The position numbers and the translations under genes are program-made. This document shows positions 17,678 to 29,741 of a DNA stretch of 64,000 nucleotides, in pieces. The number at the start of each line of letters is the position of its first letter. Position 1 is the stretch's first letter. The stretch comes from Sinorhizobium sp. B11 (GTDB lineage: Bacteria > Pseudomonadota > Alphaproteobacteria > Rhizobiales > Rhizobiaceae): assembly GCA_039725955.1 (NCBI GenBank), contig CP091034.1:1984001-2048000 (forward strand), in the 5' to 3' direction. The notes under the pieces were generated by a model. It was not told where the DNA came from and made no database searches. It saw nothing but the letters and a program-made list of their open reading frames with translations.

Positions 17678-17730
17678 GCAATTCCAGCAAAAGTGCGTAG
17701 CGGTTTTGCGTCCGGAATGCGTACAGAAAA
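17678..17730. repeat. Intergenic palindromic repeat, family B
   Basis: Starts two bases after the GST stop. GCAATTCC, then CAAAA...TTTTG, then GGAATGC: nested inverted arms able to fold. This block fills nearly the whole gap between the convergent GST and AraC genes. I recognise its general type from rhizobial intergenic regions; it is distinct from the elements at 1310 and 18661. Confidence 0.55.
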
Positions 17731-17737
17731 GAGCCGT

Positions 17738-18589
17738 TTACACCAGCGGCATGTAGATATCCGTCCGCAATTCGGTCGGCGCGACTTCGCGTGGATTGTT
17801 GAGATATTCCTCGAACATCACGCGATCCCGGATCTGCCGGCCGGACGCAGGCAGCCACTGGGCGTAGAGCCACTGATAGGCCTTGTACATATCGGCGTAG
17901 GGGCCCTTGTGGTGCAGCACGGCATAATCGCCGCCCTCCACCATGCGTCGCTCCAGTGGCGCATTGGCGGTCGTCTCCTCTCCTGCTGCGACACAGGCGA
18001 CAGAGCGCAGCTTCTCGGGCTGCACGAGATCGGGATCGTCGAGATAGACGCCGATCATGCGCATCTCCGGCTTTGCGAGCCCGCGGGCATAAAGCGTGCC
18101 GAACAGCGTTTCGAAGGCCTTGCCGATCTCCATATAGGAGCCGGTATGGGGAACGCCGATGAGTTCGAGCTGCGGGATGGTTTTCAGCGTGACATCAAAC
18201 ATGGCTGGTGCCTTTCCGGTATCTGAGGGTTCGAAGACTGTGTGGCTTCCCTCTTTCCGGTAGCGTGCCGGCGGCATTCCATAGACCGATTTGAAGATGC
18301 GGTTGAAGGACTGGAGATTGGGATAGCCTGATCGCTTCGCAATCTCGCTGACATCAAGATCCGTGCGGACGATATCGCCCGCCGCGCGATGCAGCCGCAG
18401 CCGCTTGACGGTTGCCGCCAGCGTCTCGCCGTAAATCGCCCTGTAGATCCGGTGCCAGTGATAGCTCGACAGGCACGCGATTTCGGCCAGCCGCTCCATA
18501 TCCAGATCCTCGTCGAGATGATCGTGGATATAGGCCGAGACCCGTCTCAGACGGTTCTCGTAGAGCGCCCATGCCGTTTCACCCACCAT
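17738..18589 (-). CDS. AraC-family regulator with GyrI-like effector domain
   Basis: 283 residues. The N-terminal 110 residues carry the AraC double helix-turn-helix (MERLAEIACLSSYHWHRIYRAIYG and VSEIAKRSGYPNLQSFNRIFKSVYG). The C-terminal half, about residues 130-283, is a GyrI/SOUL-like ligand domain (IGVPHTGSYMEIGKAFETL...EYLNNPREVAPTELRTDIYMPL). This is the Rob/SoxS-plus-GyrI architecture of multidrug-sensing activators. The ATG at 18589 has AAGGG six bases upstream; an in-frame codon at 18622 lacks a site. The nearest candidate target is the divergent LysE exporter, separated by a repeat element. Confidence 0.92.
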   Translation of the reverse strand: MVGETAWALYENRLRRVSAYIHDHLDEDLDMERLAEIACLSSYHWHRIYRAIYGETLAATVKRLRLHRAAGDIVRTDLDVSEIAKRSGYPNLQSFNRIFKSVYGMPPARYRKEGSHTVFEPSDTGKAPAMFDVTLKTIPQLELIGVPHTGSYMEIGKAFETLFGTLYARGLAKPEMRMIGVYLDDPDLVQPEKLRSVACVAAGEETTANAPLERRMVEGGDYAVLHHKGPYADMYKAYQWLYAQWLPASGRQIRDRVMFEEYLNNPREVAPTELRTDIYMPLV

Positions 18590-18660
18590 GTCAAACCCTT
18601 TGCAAATCGATCGGCTCACCAAAGCATAGCCCGATTTGACAAATCCTGCTGACTTGAACC

Positions 18661-18766
18661 TTAGAGCGCCGTGCTTCCGTTCGGACGCACAAAGGACGCT
18701 CTAACTCTTTGAATCTACGCACCAGGCTTTTCCGAAAATCGATTCATATTTTCGGAAAAGCCTGGT
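18661..18766. repeat. RIME1-like element with two palindromes
   Basis: 106 bases with two stems. Stem 1 has outer arms TTAGAGCG (18661-18668) and CGCTCTAA (18697-18704) with an inner GTGC/GCAC pair. Stem 2 is a perfect 19-bp inverted repeat at 18721-18739 and 18748-18766 with an 8-base loop. Rhizobium-specific intergenic mosaic element 1 is described as about 108 bp with two large palindromes, which matches. It lies between the araC-type gene and lysE. Confidence 0.8.
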
Positions 18767-18823
18767 GCTGGGAGCGAATCCTGCGTAGACCGGAATTCCG
18801 GCTCGAACCCAAGAGGAAGACTG

Positions 18824-19456
18824 ATGCCGGACTTTACTACATTGATACTCTTTGCCGCCGCAGCGTTGGTGCTCACTGCAACGCCCGGTCCCGATATGCT
18901 GCTGATTGCCTCGCGCAGTATCAGCCAGGGACGCACAGCCGGATTTCTGACCTATGCAGGCATTGCTCTCGGCACCTATTGTCACGCGCTCGCCGCAGCT
19001 TTCGGGCTCTCGCAGCTCCTCGTGGCCGTGCCCGTTGCCTACGAGGCGGTGCGTTGGGCCGGTTGCCTCTATCTGCTTTATCTCGCCTACAAGACGATCC
19101 GTTCCGAAAGCACCACCTTTGCGCCGGCCTCGACACTGAGGCGGCTGCCGGGACGGCGCATCTTCTTTGCCGGTCTTGCGACAAATCTGCTCAATCCGAA
19201 AATGGCACTCTTCGTCATCGCGCTCTTTCCGCAATTCGTGACTGCCGAGGGCGGTTCGATGGGTGTGCAGATTCTGGTACTCGCTAGCGTGCTGAACGGC
19301 ATCGGCCTTGTCGTCAACGGCGCAGTCATCCTGCTCGGCAGTCAGATCCGCTCGCGTCTGGGCTCGATGCGCCGCTTCCCGAAGCTGCCGCAATATCTGC
19401 TGGCTGGCGTATTCACCGGCCTCGCCTGCCGCCTCGCATTGCAGACGAGAAACTGA
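18824..19456 (+). CDS. LysE-family translocator
   Basis: 210 residues, about six transmembrane helices. TPGPDMLLIASRSISQGRTAG in the first loop is the LysE/RhtB signature, and GLATNLLNPKMALFVIALFPQF the second conserved block. These proteins export amino acids or derivatives such as lysine, homoserine or threonine. AAGAGGAAG sits just upstream of the start. The upstream RIME-like element may end in its leader. Control by the divergent AraC/GyrI regulator is plausible but not shown. Confidence 0.9.
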   Translation: MPDFTTLILFAAAALVLTATPGPDMLLIASRSISQGRTAGFLTYAGIALGTYCHALAAAFGLSQLLVAVPVAYEAVRWAGCLYLLYLAYKTIRSESTTFAPASTLRRLPGRRIFFAGLATNLLNPKMALFVIALFPQFVTAEGGSMGVQILVLASVLNGIGLVVNGAVILLGSQIRSRLGSMRRFPKLPQYLLAGVFTGLACRLALQTRN

Positions 19457-19476
19457 CCGCAGGGCGTGCCGGAAAC

Positions 19477-19520
19477 AAAACCGGCTGCGAAATCGATGAT
19501 CTCGCAGCCGGTTTGATTTT
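19477..19520. terminator. Bidirectional terminator between lysE and alaS
   Basis: AAACCGGCTGCGA and TCGCAGCCGGTTT form a 13-bp stem with an 11-base loop. T-rich sequence lies on both sides (GATTTT on +, and TTTTGTTT on -), so it can serve both convergent genes. Confidence 0.88.
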
Positions 19521-19541
19521 GACCTGTCGTCAGGCGAATGC

Positions 19542-22196
<2,655 letters not shown>

Positions 22197-22282
22197 TTCA
22201 TGCCCTTCGATGCTGCCAGCAGGCAGGTAAAATTAAATCCATCGGCTTTTATCGTCCGACCTTGCCACTGTCCAGCAACAAA

Positions 22283-22321
22283 CAAAACCGGCCGCATTCT
22301 CGTGAGGGAATGCGGCCGGTT
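22283..22321 (-). terminator. recA terminator
   Basis: On the minus strand an AACCGGCCGCATTC stem pairs with GAATGCGGCCGGTT and is followed by TTTTGTTTGTTG. It begins about 26 bases past the recA stop and ends before alaS. Confidence 0.88.
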
Positions 22322-22346
22322 CAAATTCGTTATGTGCTAGGCTGGA

Positions 22347-23435
<1,089 letters not shown>

Positions 23436-23494
23436 TCGATCCACCTTTAGGTTATTGACGCTGCTCTAGCAATGTCGCCGCTGATGCGAAGTTT

Positions 23495-23520
23495 GTACCT
23501 GATTTGTTCTTATTTCGCAA
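23495..23520. promoter_or_regulatory. Putative LexA/SOS operator region of recA
   Basis: TTG-N11-CAA at 23504-23520, the symmetric motif reported for the Rhizobium etli recA operator. It overlaps GTAC-N7-GTTC at 23495-23509, one mismatch from the alphaproteobacterial SOS box GTTC-N7-GTTC. Both lie 60-85 bases upstream of the recA start, where the promoter should be. Confidence 0.65.
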
Positions 23521-23664
23521 TGGGGTTGCAAATAATTGAAAGAAAAAGGTAAAACGGCCTGTGTTCTATTTTTGTTTTATCGATGCAAAGCAACGGCTTA
23601 ATGTCCCGCAGGCACTGAATCCTGCCGCTTTGCGCCGCATTCGATTCGCTTTCGAGGTGCAGAA

Positions 23665-24609
23665 ATGAGCGGCAAGATTCTTGTCCTCGGCGGCGCCCAT
23701 ATCGATCGTCGCGGCCGTATCGCCGGTGAGACGGCACCGGGCGCCAGCAACCCCGGCTCATGGTTCGAGGAGCCGGGCGGCGGCGGCTTCAACGCGGCCC
23801 GCAATCTTGCCCGTCTCGGATTCGACGTGACGATGATCTCCCCGCGCGGCGGCGATCCGATCGGCGAGATGGTGAGCGAGGCGGCCGACTTTGCCGGCAT
23901 CAACGACCGTCCTTTCGTCTTCCTCGACCGCAAGACGCCGAGCTATACGGCTGTTATCGAGAAGGACGGCAATCTCGTCATCGCGCTCGCCGACATGGAA
24001 CTCTACCGCTTCTTCGTGCCGCGCCGCCTGTCGATCCGCTGGGTGCGCGATGCCTTCGCCGCCACCGATTTCATCCTCTTCGATGCCAACCTACCGGAGG
24101 AAACCGCAGCCGCGATCGTTGCAAGGGCTAAGGCGCTCGGCAAGCCGGTCGCGGCAATTGCCATTTCACCGGCCAAGGTCGTGCGTCTCCTGCCCTGCCT
24201 CGGAGGCATCGACTATCTCTTCATGAATGAGGCCGAGGCTGCAGCCCTCACCGGCAAGCGGCCGGACGACGCTGCCGGCTGGCCGTCGTTGCTCGGTGAC
24301 ATCGGCATCGGCGGCGCGGTCGTCACCCGCGGCCAGCGCGAGCTTGTCGCCTTCAAGAACGGTCGCGCACTTCTCCTGCAGCCGCCGATTTCTGACAATG
24401 TGGCCGATGTCACAGGCGCGGGAGATTCGCTCGCAGCAGGCACACTGTCTGCCTTGATGCGCGGCCATCCGCTCGAAGAAGCGGTCCGCCATGGTGCGGC
24501 GGCAGCCGCCCTCACCGTCCAGTCGCGGCATGCGGTGAACGAAAATCTCGCGCCGAACCTTCTTCGCGACATGCTTTCGCTTGTCCCGGCCGCCAGAATT
24601 CTGCAATGA
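23665..24609 (+). CDS. psuK: Pseudouridine kinase (PfkB family)
   Basis: 314 residues of the ribokinase/PfkB family. The N-terminal GGAHIDRRGR and GGGGFNAARNLARLG are substrate-site motifs; DVTGAGDSLAAGTLSAL is the PfkB signature 2 with the catalytic Asp and anion hole. On its own only a sugar/nucleoside kinase could be called, but the next gene, 30 bases downstream, is pseudouridine-5'-phosphate glycosidase, so pseudouridine phosphorylation is the likely role. GAGG precedes the ATG by seven bases. It is divergent from recA. Confidence 0.88.
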   Translation: MSGKILVLGGAHIDRRGRIAGETAPGASNPGSWFEEPGGGGFNAARNLARLGFDVTMISPRGGDPIGEMVSEAADFAGINDRPFVFLDRKTPSYTAVIEKDGNLVIALADMELYRFFVPRRLSIRWVRDAFAATDFILFDANLPEETAAAIVARAKALGKPVAAIAISPAKVVRLLPCLGGIDYLFMNEAEAAALTGKRPDDAAGWPSLLGDIGIGGAVVTRGQRELVAFKNGRALLLQPPISDNVADVTGAGDSLAAGTLSALMRGHPLEEAVRHGAAAAALTVQSRHAVNENLAPNLLRDMLSLVPAARILQ

Positions 24610-24639
24610 AGCGGCAACATCGATAAACGGATACGGATC

Positions 24640-25566
24640 ATGACCAAACCTATCTCGCCCCTCCTGCCGATCTCCTATTCCAAGGAAGTCGCCGCCGCCA
24701 AGCAGCGCGGCGCACCGATCGTGGCGCTCGAATCGACCATCATCACCCACGGCATGCCCTACCCCGGCAATATCGAAATGGCGCGCAGCGTCGAAGCGAT
24801 CATCCGCGACCAGGGCGCCGTTCCTGCCACCATCGCCGTGATCCACGGCACGCTGCATATCGGCCTGGAGACCGCCGAACTGGAACAGCTCGCCAAGGCC
24901 AAGGACGTGATGAAAGTATCGCGCGCCGATATCGCCTTCGCGATCGCCGAACGCCGCACGGGTGCAACGACTGTCGCTGCCACGATGATTGCCGCGGCAC
25001 GCGCCGGCATCAAGGTCTTCGCGACCGGCGGCATCGGCGGCGTGCATCGCGGTGCCGAAGAAACCTTTGACATCTCCGCCGACTTGGAAGAACTGGCCCG
25101 CACCGGCGTCATCGTCGTCTGTGCCGGCGCCAAGGCGATCCTCGATATTCCGAAGACGCTGGAAGTGCTGGAGACCCGCGGCGTGCCCGTCGTCACCTAT
25201 GAAAGCGATGAATTCCCGGCCTTCTGGTCGCGCTCCTCAGGCATCCGCAGCCCGCTGACCCTGAACAGCCCGGCAGCGATCGCCAATTTCCAGACGACGC
25301 GCGAACAGCTTGGTATCGACGGCGGCATGTTAATTGCCAATCCGGTACCGGAAGCCGACGAAATTGCCCGCGAGGAAATGGAAATCTATATCGAACGCGC
25401 CCTCGACAGCGCCGAGCGTGACGAGATCACCGGCAAGGCGGTGACGCCTTACCTGCTGAGCACGATCTTCGACCTGACGGATGGCCAGAGCCTGAAGACG
25501 AATATCGCGCTCGTGGAGAACAATGCGCGGCTGGCGGCAGAGATTGCCGTCGCACTCGGCGAATAA
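24640..25566 (+). CDS. psuG: Pseudouridine-5'-phosphate glycosidase
   Basis: 308 residues. It reversibly splits pseudouridine 5'-phosphate into uracil and ribose 5-phosphate, breaking a C-C glycosidic bond. Motifs: VALESTIITHGMPYPGN, ERRTGATTVAATMIAA, ATGGIGGVHRGAEETFDISADL, CAGAKAILDIPKTLEVLET and NPVPEADEI. All are typical of the family, with catalytic Lys/Glu/Asp and Mn ligands in these blocks. It acts after PsuK in salvage of pseudouridine from RNA turnover. A terminator follows. Confidence 0.95.
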   Translation: MTKPISPLLPISYSKEVAAAKQRGAPIVALESTIITHGMPYPGNIEMARSVEAIIRDQGAVPATIAVIHGTLHIGLETAELEQLAKAKDVMKVSRADIAFAIAERRTGATTVAATMIAAARAGIKVFATGGIGGVHRGAEETFDISADLEELARTGVIVVCAGAKAILDIPKTLEVLETRGVPVVTYESDEFPAFWSRSSGIRSPLTLNSPAAIANFQTTREQLGIDGGMLIANPVPEADEIAREEMEIYIERALDSAERDEITGKAVTPYLLSTIFDLTDGQSLKTNIALVENNARLAAEIAVALGE

Positions 25567-25611
25567 CCAATCGTCCGCGGGGTTCGCCCCGCCAATATCA
25601 CTGAGAAATTC

Positions 25612-25636
25612 AAGGGGCGCTCCAGCGCCCCTTTTT
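25612..25636. terminator. Terminator between convergent psuG and cckA
   Basis: AAGGGGCGC, loop TCCA, GCGCCCCTTTTT. A second smaller GC hairpin (GCGGGG-TTCG-CCCCGC) lies at about 25577-25592. The T-run serves psuG; the A-rich left side gives a short U run for cckA. Confidence 0.88.
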
Positions 25637-25640
25637 CGTA

Positions 25641-28244
25641 TCAGCTGTCCAGCGTCTCTTTCACCGCCACAGCCAGTTGCTTCAGCGAGAATGGCTTCGG
25701 CAGGAAGCCGAACTTGGCTTCCGGCGGCAGGTTGCGGGCGAACGCATCCTCGGCGTAACCGGATACGAAAATGAACTTCAGATCCGGATAGTTCTTGCGC
25801 AGCTCGCGCAGCAGCGATGGTCCGTCCATCTCGGGCATCACCACGTCGGAGACGACGATATCCACCTTGCCTTCGAGCTCCTCCATGATCTCGAGGGCCT
25901 CGACGCCGGAGCCGGCCTCGTGGACCGTGTAGCCACGGGTCTCCAGCATGCGCTTGCCGCCGCGCCGCACCGCTTCCTCGTCCTCGACGAGCAGGATGAC
26001 GGCGGAGCCCGTCAGGTCTTCGGGCTGCTTCGGCTGCACCAGTTCCACGACGTTCGCGCCACCCGCCGCAACCGCCTGATCGGCTGCCTCCGCCTCGGCG
26101 GCAACGGCCGGTTCGACGATATGGCGCGGCAGGAAGATGCGGAAGGTGGTGCCCTTGCCGACTTCCGATTCCGGCTGGATATAGCCGCCGGACTGCTTGA
26201 CGATACCGTAGACCATGGCGAGGCCGAGACCGGTACCCTTGCCCACTTCCTTTGTCGTGAAGAAAGGCTCGAAGATCTTGTCCATGATCTCGGGCGCAAT
26301 TCCGGTGCCGGTATCGGTCACTTCCACCAGCACCATGTCCTCATGCGGCATGTAGGAGTAGTTGAAGGCGGCGACTTCGGCGGCCGGCAGATTACGCGTG
26401 CGCAGCGTCAGCGTGCCGCCCTTCGGCATCGCATCGCGCGCATTGACACTGAGATTGATCAGCACCTGCTCGAACTGCGAGAGATCGGTTTTGACCGGCC
26501 AGAGATCGCGGCCATATTCGACGTCGAGCTTGACGTTCGTGCCTGAAATCAGCCGGTCGACCAGCATGCGAAGATCGCCGACGACATCGGTGAGGTTGAG
26601 CACCGTCGGCCGCATCGTCTGCTTGCGCGAGAAGGCGAGCAGCTGGCGCACGAGAACGGCCGCACGGTTGGCGTTGCGTTTGATCTCCATGAGATCGGCA
26701 AAGCTTGCATCGGCCGGCCGTGCCTGTAGGAGCAGATGGTCGGAGGAAAGCAGGATCGCCGTCAGCACATTGTTGAAGTCATGCGCGATACCGCCGGCGA
26801 GCGTGCCGACCGCATTCATCTTCTGCGTCTGCGCCATCTGCGCTTCGAGCGCCTTCTGCTCGGTCACTTCCACCGCATAGACGATGGCCGCCTCCTCGGG
26901 CGCCTCGTCGCTCTGGTCGATCACGGCATTCACGTAGAAGCGGAAGAAGCGTGCATCGTCGGTCGGCGTGCGGGAATCGATCGGGGCGATGTCGCCCTGC
27001 CGGTCCTTGGCGGCGGCAAGCGCTGCGGCAAGCTGCGGCCGGTCGCTCTCCTGCACGATCGTTTCCATCAGCGCGCCGCGCTCCAGATCGTCACGCGAGA
27101 CGATATTGGAGAAGAGCTTCAGGAAAGGCGCATTGGTGCGCAGGATCTTGCCCTTGCCGTCGACGGAGGCAATCGCCATCGGCGTATTGTTGAAGAAGCG
27201 GGTGAAGCGCATGGCGGCTGCCGAGGCCGATTGCCCGTTCTCGCCATCCTTGTCGCGCGTGAGCACGATGGTGCGGCTTTCGCCCGGCGCCCCGTCGCGC
27301 ATGGAAGTGACGCGGTGGATGATCTGCACCGGCAGGCTCTGGCCGTTCGATTTGCGCAGGTCAAGATCGAGCGTGACAGTCTTCTTCAGACCCGGTTCGG
27401 CTTGCACCGACTGGATCAGCGCCAGCCCCTCGCCGGCGACGAGATCGCCGATATTCATTGAGCCCGGCATGAACTTGGTGAGGTCGAGCCCCAGCCATTC
27501 GGCAAGCGTCGCATTGAGATAGAAGATTTCGCCCTTGCGCCCGGCGGAAAAGAAGCCCGACGGAGCGTGGTCGAGATAGTCGATCGCGTTCTGCAGCTCC
27601 TTGAAGAAGCGCTCCTGGTCCTCGCGCTCGGCGGTGATATCGGTGATCTGCCAGATCTGCAGCGGCTTGCCGTCGCCATCGTCAGGCTGCAGCAGACGGG
27701 CCTTGAGACGATACCAATGTGCGCCAGCGCTGCTTCCCGGTCCGACTGCGCGCAGCAGGCGGAATTCCTCGCGCCCCTCCCGGCCTTCACGCAAGCCGTT
27801 CACGAGGCGGTAGAGCGCCTCATTCGATTCGCGGTGGCGCGACAGCAGCGTTTCCAGCGTCTGCACCTCTGTTGCCTTGCGTGCGCCCGTCAGCGCCCCG
27901 TAGGCGGCGTTGGCGTAGACGATGCGGCCCTTCTCGTCTGTGATCAGCGAACCGTCCGGATGGCTGTTCAGGAAAGCGCGCGCCAGGCTGTCGGACTGGC
28001 GCTGCGGCATGACCTCGATGAAGCCGATAACGGAGGAAACGAGGAAGAAGATGCCGACCATGGCGAGAACGCCGAGACAGCCGAGTACCAGCTCGTTGCC
28101 GAGCGAATCTTTGAAGAAGACGAAGGCTGCCGCCGCCGCAATCAGCACGATCGCCAGCAGAATGATGCGTATCGCCGTGCCAGAACGCCCCCCACGATCC
28201 ACAAGCGGCGCGTTATAGTCGTCGACCTGACGCGATTTCGTCAT
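25641..28244 (-). CDS. cckA: Hybrid sensor histidine kinase/phosphatase CckA
   Basis: 867 residues. Two transmembrane helices near the N-terminus (about residues 24-45 and 53-75), PAS-type sensor regions (about 90-440), the HisKA dimerisation helix with phospho-acceptor His488 in GGIAHDFNNVL, an HATPase_c domain (NLSVNARDAMP, DTGTGIAPEI, GKGTGLGLAMVYGIVKQSGG) and a C-terminal receiver domain with Asp800 in VVSDVVMPEMDG. CckA passes phosphate through ChpT to CtrA and CpdR, controlling the alphaproteobacterial cell cycle and division. GAGGA precedes the ATG. Neither ChpT nor CtrA is in the window, but CtrA-like boxes are (40388-40468). Confidence 0.95.
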   Translation of the reverse strand: MTKSRQVDDYNAPLVDRGGRSGTAIRIILLAIVLIAAAAAFVFFKDSLGNELVLGCLGVLAMVGIFFLVSSVIGFIEVMPQRQSDSLARAFLNSHPDGSLITDEKGRIVYANAAYGALTGARKATEVQTLETLLSRHRESNEALYRLVNGLREGREGREEFRLLRAVGPGSSAGAHWYRLKARLLQPDDGDGKPLQIWQITDITAEREDQERFFKELQNAIDYLDHAPSGFFSAGRKGEIFYLNATLAEWLGLDLTKFMPGSMNIGDLVAGEGLALIQSVQAEPGLKKTVTLDLDLRKSNGQSLPVQIIHRVTSMRDGAPGESRTIVLTRDKDGENGQSASAAAMRFTRFFNNTPMAIASVDGKGKILRTNAPFLKLFSNIVSRDDLERGALMETIVQESDRPQLAAALAAAKDRQGDIAPIDSRTPTDDARFFRFYVNAVIDQSDEAPEEAAIVYAVEVTEQKALEAQMAQTQKMNAVGTLAGGIAHDFNNVLTAILLSSDHLLLQARPADASFADLMEIKRNANRAAVLVRQLLAFSRKQTMRPTVLNLTDVVGDLRMLVDRLISGTNVKLDVEYGRDLWPVKTDLSQFEQVLINLSVNARDAMPKGGTLTLRTRNLPAAEVAAFNYSYMPHEDMVLVEVTDTGTGIAPEIMDKIFEPFFTTKEVGKGTGLGLAMVYGIVKQSGGYIQPESEVGKGTTFRIFLPRHIVEPAVAAEAEAADQAVAAGGANVVELVQPKQPEDLTGSAVILLVEDEEAVRRGGKRMLETRGYTVHEAGSGVEALEIMEELEGKVDIVVSDVVMPEMDGPSLLRELRKNYPDLKFIFVSGYAEDAFARNLPPEAKFGFLPKPFSLKQLAVAVKETLDS

Positions 28245-28551
28245 CTATTCCTCGCATAAGCCCCTCCTGCCGCGCTCGCTAACATCGCTGCGAAACAGGA
28301 ATCAGGCACTCTTTCCTTCTTATCAACTTGCTGCGCCCGCAAAAACAGCAGGTTTCGTCAGACTGCTTGAATTCACAGGCAAACGCGCCAGTTTTCTTGC
28401 AAGCCCGCTGGTGTAACGGCGAGAGCTCGCCGGCCAAATAACTGCACAACACGAAATCACCTTCGCCGGTGACTGGACAGACCCGGCGGCTCTTGCCTAA
28501 GGAGCGGAAAAGTCGTCTGTTGTGCCATAATGCGAAATGGAGTGAGTGCCT
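28245..28551. other. Divergent promoter region cckA / FliO-domain gene
   Basis: 307 bases without a gene. It must contain both promoters. A small stem TCACC-TTCGCC-GGTGA near 28462 and CATAAT near 28525 upstream of the rightward gene are visible; no convincing CtrA box or full -35/-10 pair was found. Confidence 0.5.
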
Positions 28552-29652
28552 ATGTTCGATGATGTTGTAGGAGCTTACGGTAGCCGCTTCCTGCTTGCCG
28601 CTGGCGGCGTCGGTATTGCCCTCATCCTGCTCATCCTGGTTCTGTGGTTCCTGCGCAACCGCGCGCCCTCGCCCTTCGTTCGTGGCGGGCGCAACCGCCA
28701 GCCGCGTTTGCAGGTGCTCGATGCCGCCGCCGTCGATGCCCGCCGCCGCCTGGTGCTCGTGCGTCGCGACAATGTCGAACATCTCGTCATGATCGGCGGT
28801 CCGACCGATATCGTCATCGAAAGCCGCATCCTGCCGGAAACCGAAGCCGAAACCGGAAGTGATTTCCGCCCGCAGCCGGTCGAGGAGCGTTCGCTCGCTC
28901 CGGAGCGTGAGGTCGTCCAGCCGCGCCGCGAGCCGCAACCAGCGCCGCAGCCGAGGCCGGTCGCCGCTCCCGTCGCACCGCCTGTGGCGGCAAGCGCCGA
29001 ACCCGATCTCGAACCCTATAGCCCGGCACCGGCTGCGGTCATCGTCCCGGTCATCGCACCGCCGGCCGAGCCTATCCGCCAGCGTTCCGAGCCGCCGGTT
29101 GCTCCAGCCGTGGCTCCGCCGATGTCCGGGCAGCAGGCTTCCGCGCCACAGGTTTCTGCTCCGCCGCTGAGTGCCGAGCGCGATATCCCGCAGCGCATGT
29201 CGCAGCCTCAGTCGCGCCAGCCCGAACGCCCAGCTCCGCAACCGGTGCCCGATACCGCCAACGCCGCCGATATCCTCGATGCAGCCCGTCAGCGCGTACT
29301 GCCACAGCAGCGTATCGAACCGGAAGTATCCACCCCGCCGGCCCAGAGCATTCCCGCCGTCTCGCGCGGTGCCCCGGTCGCCACGGAAGATGGCGGTCTG
29401 CAATCGGCCGCCATCCGCCGGGATTTCCAGCGCATCCTTGATGAGGAAATCTCGGCCAATCCGGCCGCCGAGCGCGTGGTTCCCGTACCCAATGCGCAGC
29501 AGGCGCGCCCTGCCCCACAGCCAGGTTCCCCTCAGCCCGGCTCGATGCCGCGCCGTGATCCTGAAATGGCGCCAATGACAGGTGCGGATGCCGCCCTTCA
29601 GAAGGAAGTTGCCCGCATTTTCGGCGAAATGAGCGTCAATCGCGACAAGTAG
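28552..29652 (+). CDS. FliO-domain membrane protein with long proline/alanine-rich tail
   Basis: 366 residues. A single transmembrane helix (about residues 15-38, LAAGGVGIALILLILVLWFL) is followed by a short basic FliO-like domain (VLDAAAVDARRRLVLVRRDNVEHLVMIGGPTDIVIESRI, about 60-100). The remaining 260 residues are rich in Pro, Ala, Gln and acidic residues and are probably disordered, ending in an acidic helix (DAALQKEVARIFGEMS). FliO helps assemble the flagellar export gate FliPQR, but no flagellar gene is nearby and the tail is not typical, so another envelope role is possible. The ATG at 28552 has GGAG nine bases before; a GTG at 28546 is in frame. It is divergent from cckA. Confidence 0.7.
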   Translation: MFDDVVGAYGSRFLLAAGGVGIALILLILVLWFLRNRAPSPFVRGGRNRQPRLQVLDAAAVDARRRLVLVRRDNVEHLVMIGGPTDIVIESRILPETEAETGSDFRPQPVEERSLAPEREVVQPRREPQPAPQPRPVAAPVAPPVAASAEPDLEPYSPAPAAVIVPVIAPPAEPIRQRSEPPVAPAVAPPMSGQQASAPQVSAPPLSAERDIPQRMSQPQSRQPERPAPQPVPDTANAADILDAARQRVLPQQRIEPEVSTPPAQSIPAVSRGAPVATEDGGLQSAAIRRDFQRILDEEISANPAAERVVPVPNAQQARPAPQPGSPQPGSMPRRDPEMAPMTGADAALQKEVARIFGEMSVNRDK

Positions 29653-29687
29653 TCCGGGGTCGGATCACCGGAGCAAACCGGTAAAAC

Positions 29688-29722
29688 AAAAAGGCACCGC
29701 GATCGTCCCGCGGTGCCTTTTT
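29688..29722. terminator. Bidirectional terminator between FliO-domain gene and dksA
   Basis: AAAAAGGCACCGCG, short loop, CGCGGTGCCTTTTT. The stem has A/T runs on both sides, 35 bases after one stop and 19 bases before the other. Confidence 0.92.
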
Positions 29723-29741
29723 CAATTCCGGTCGGGAGCGA

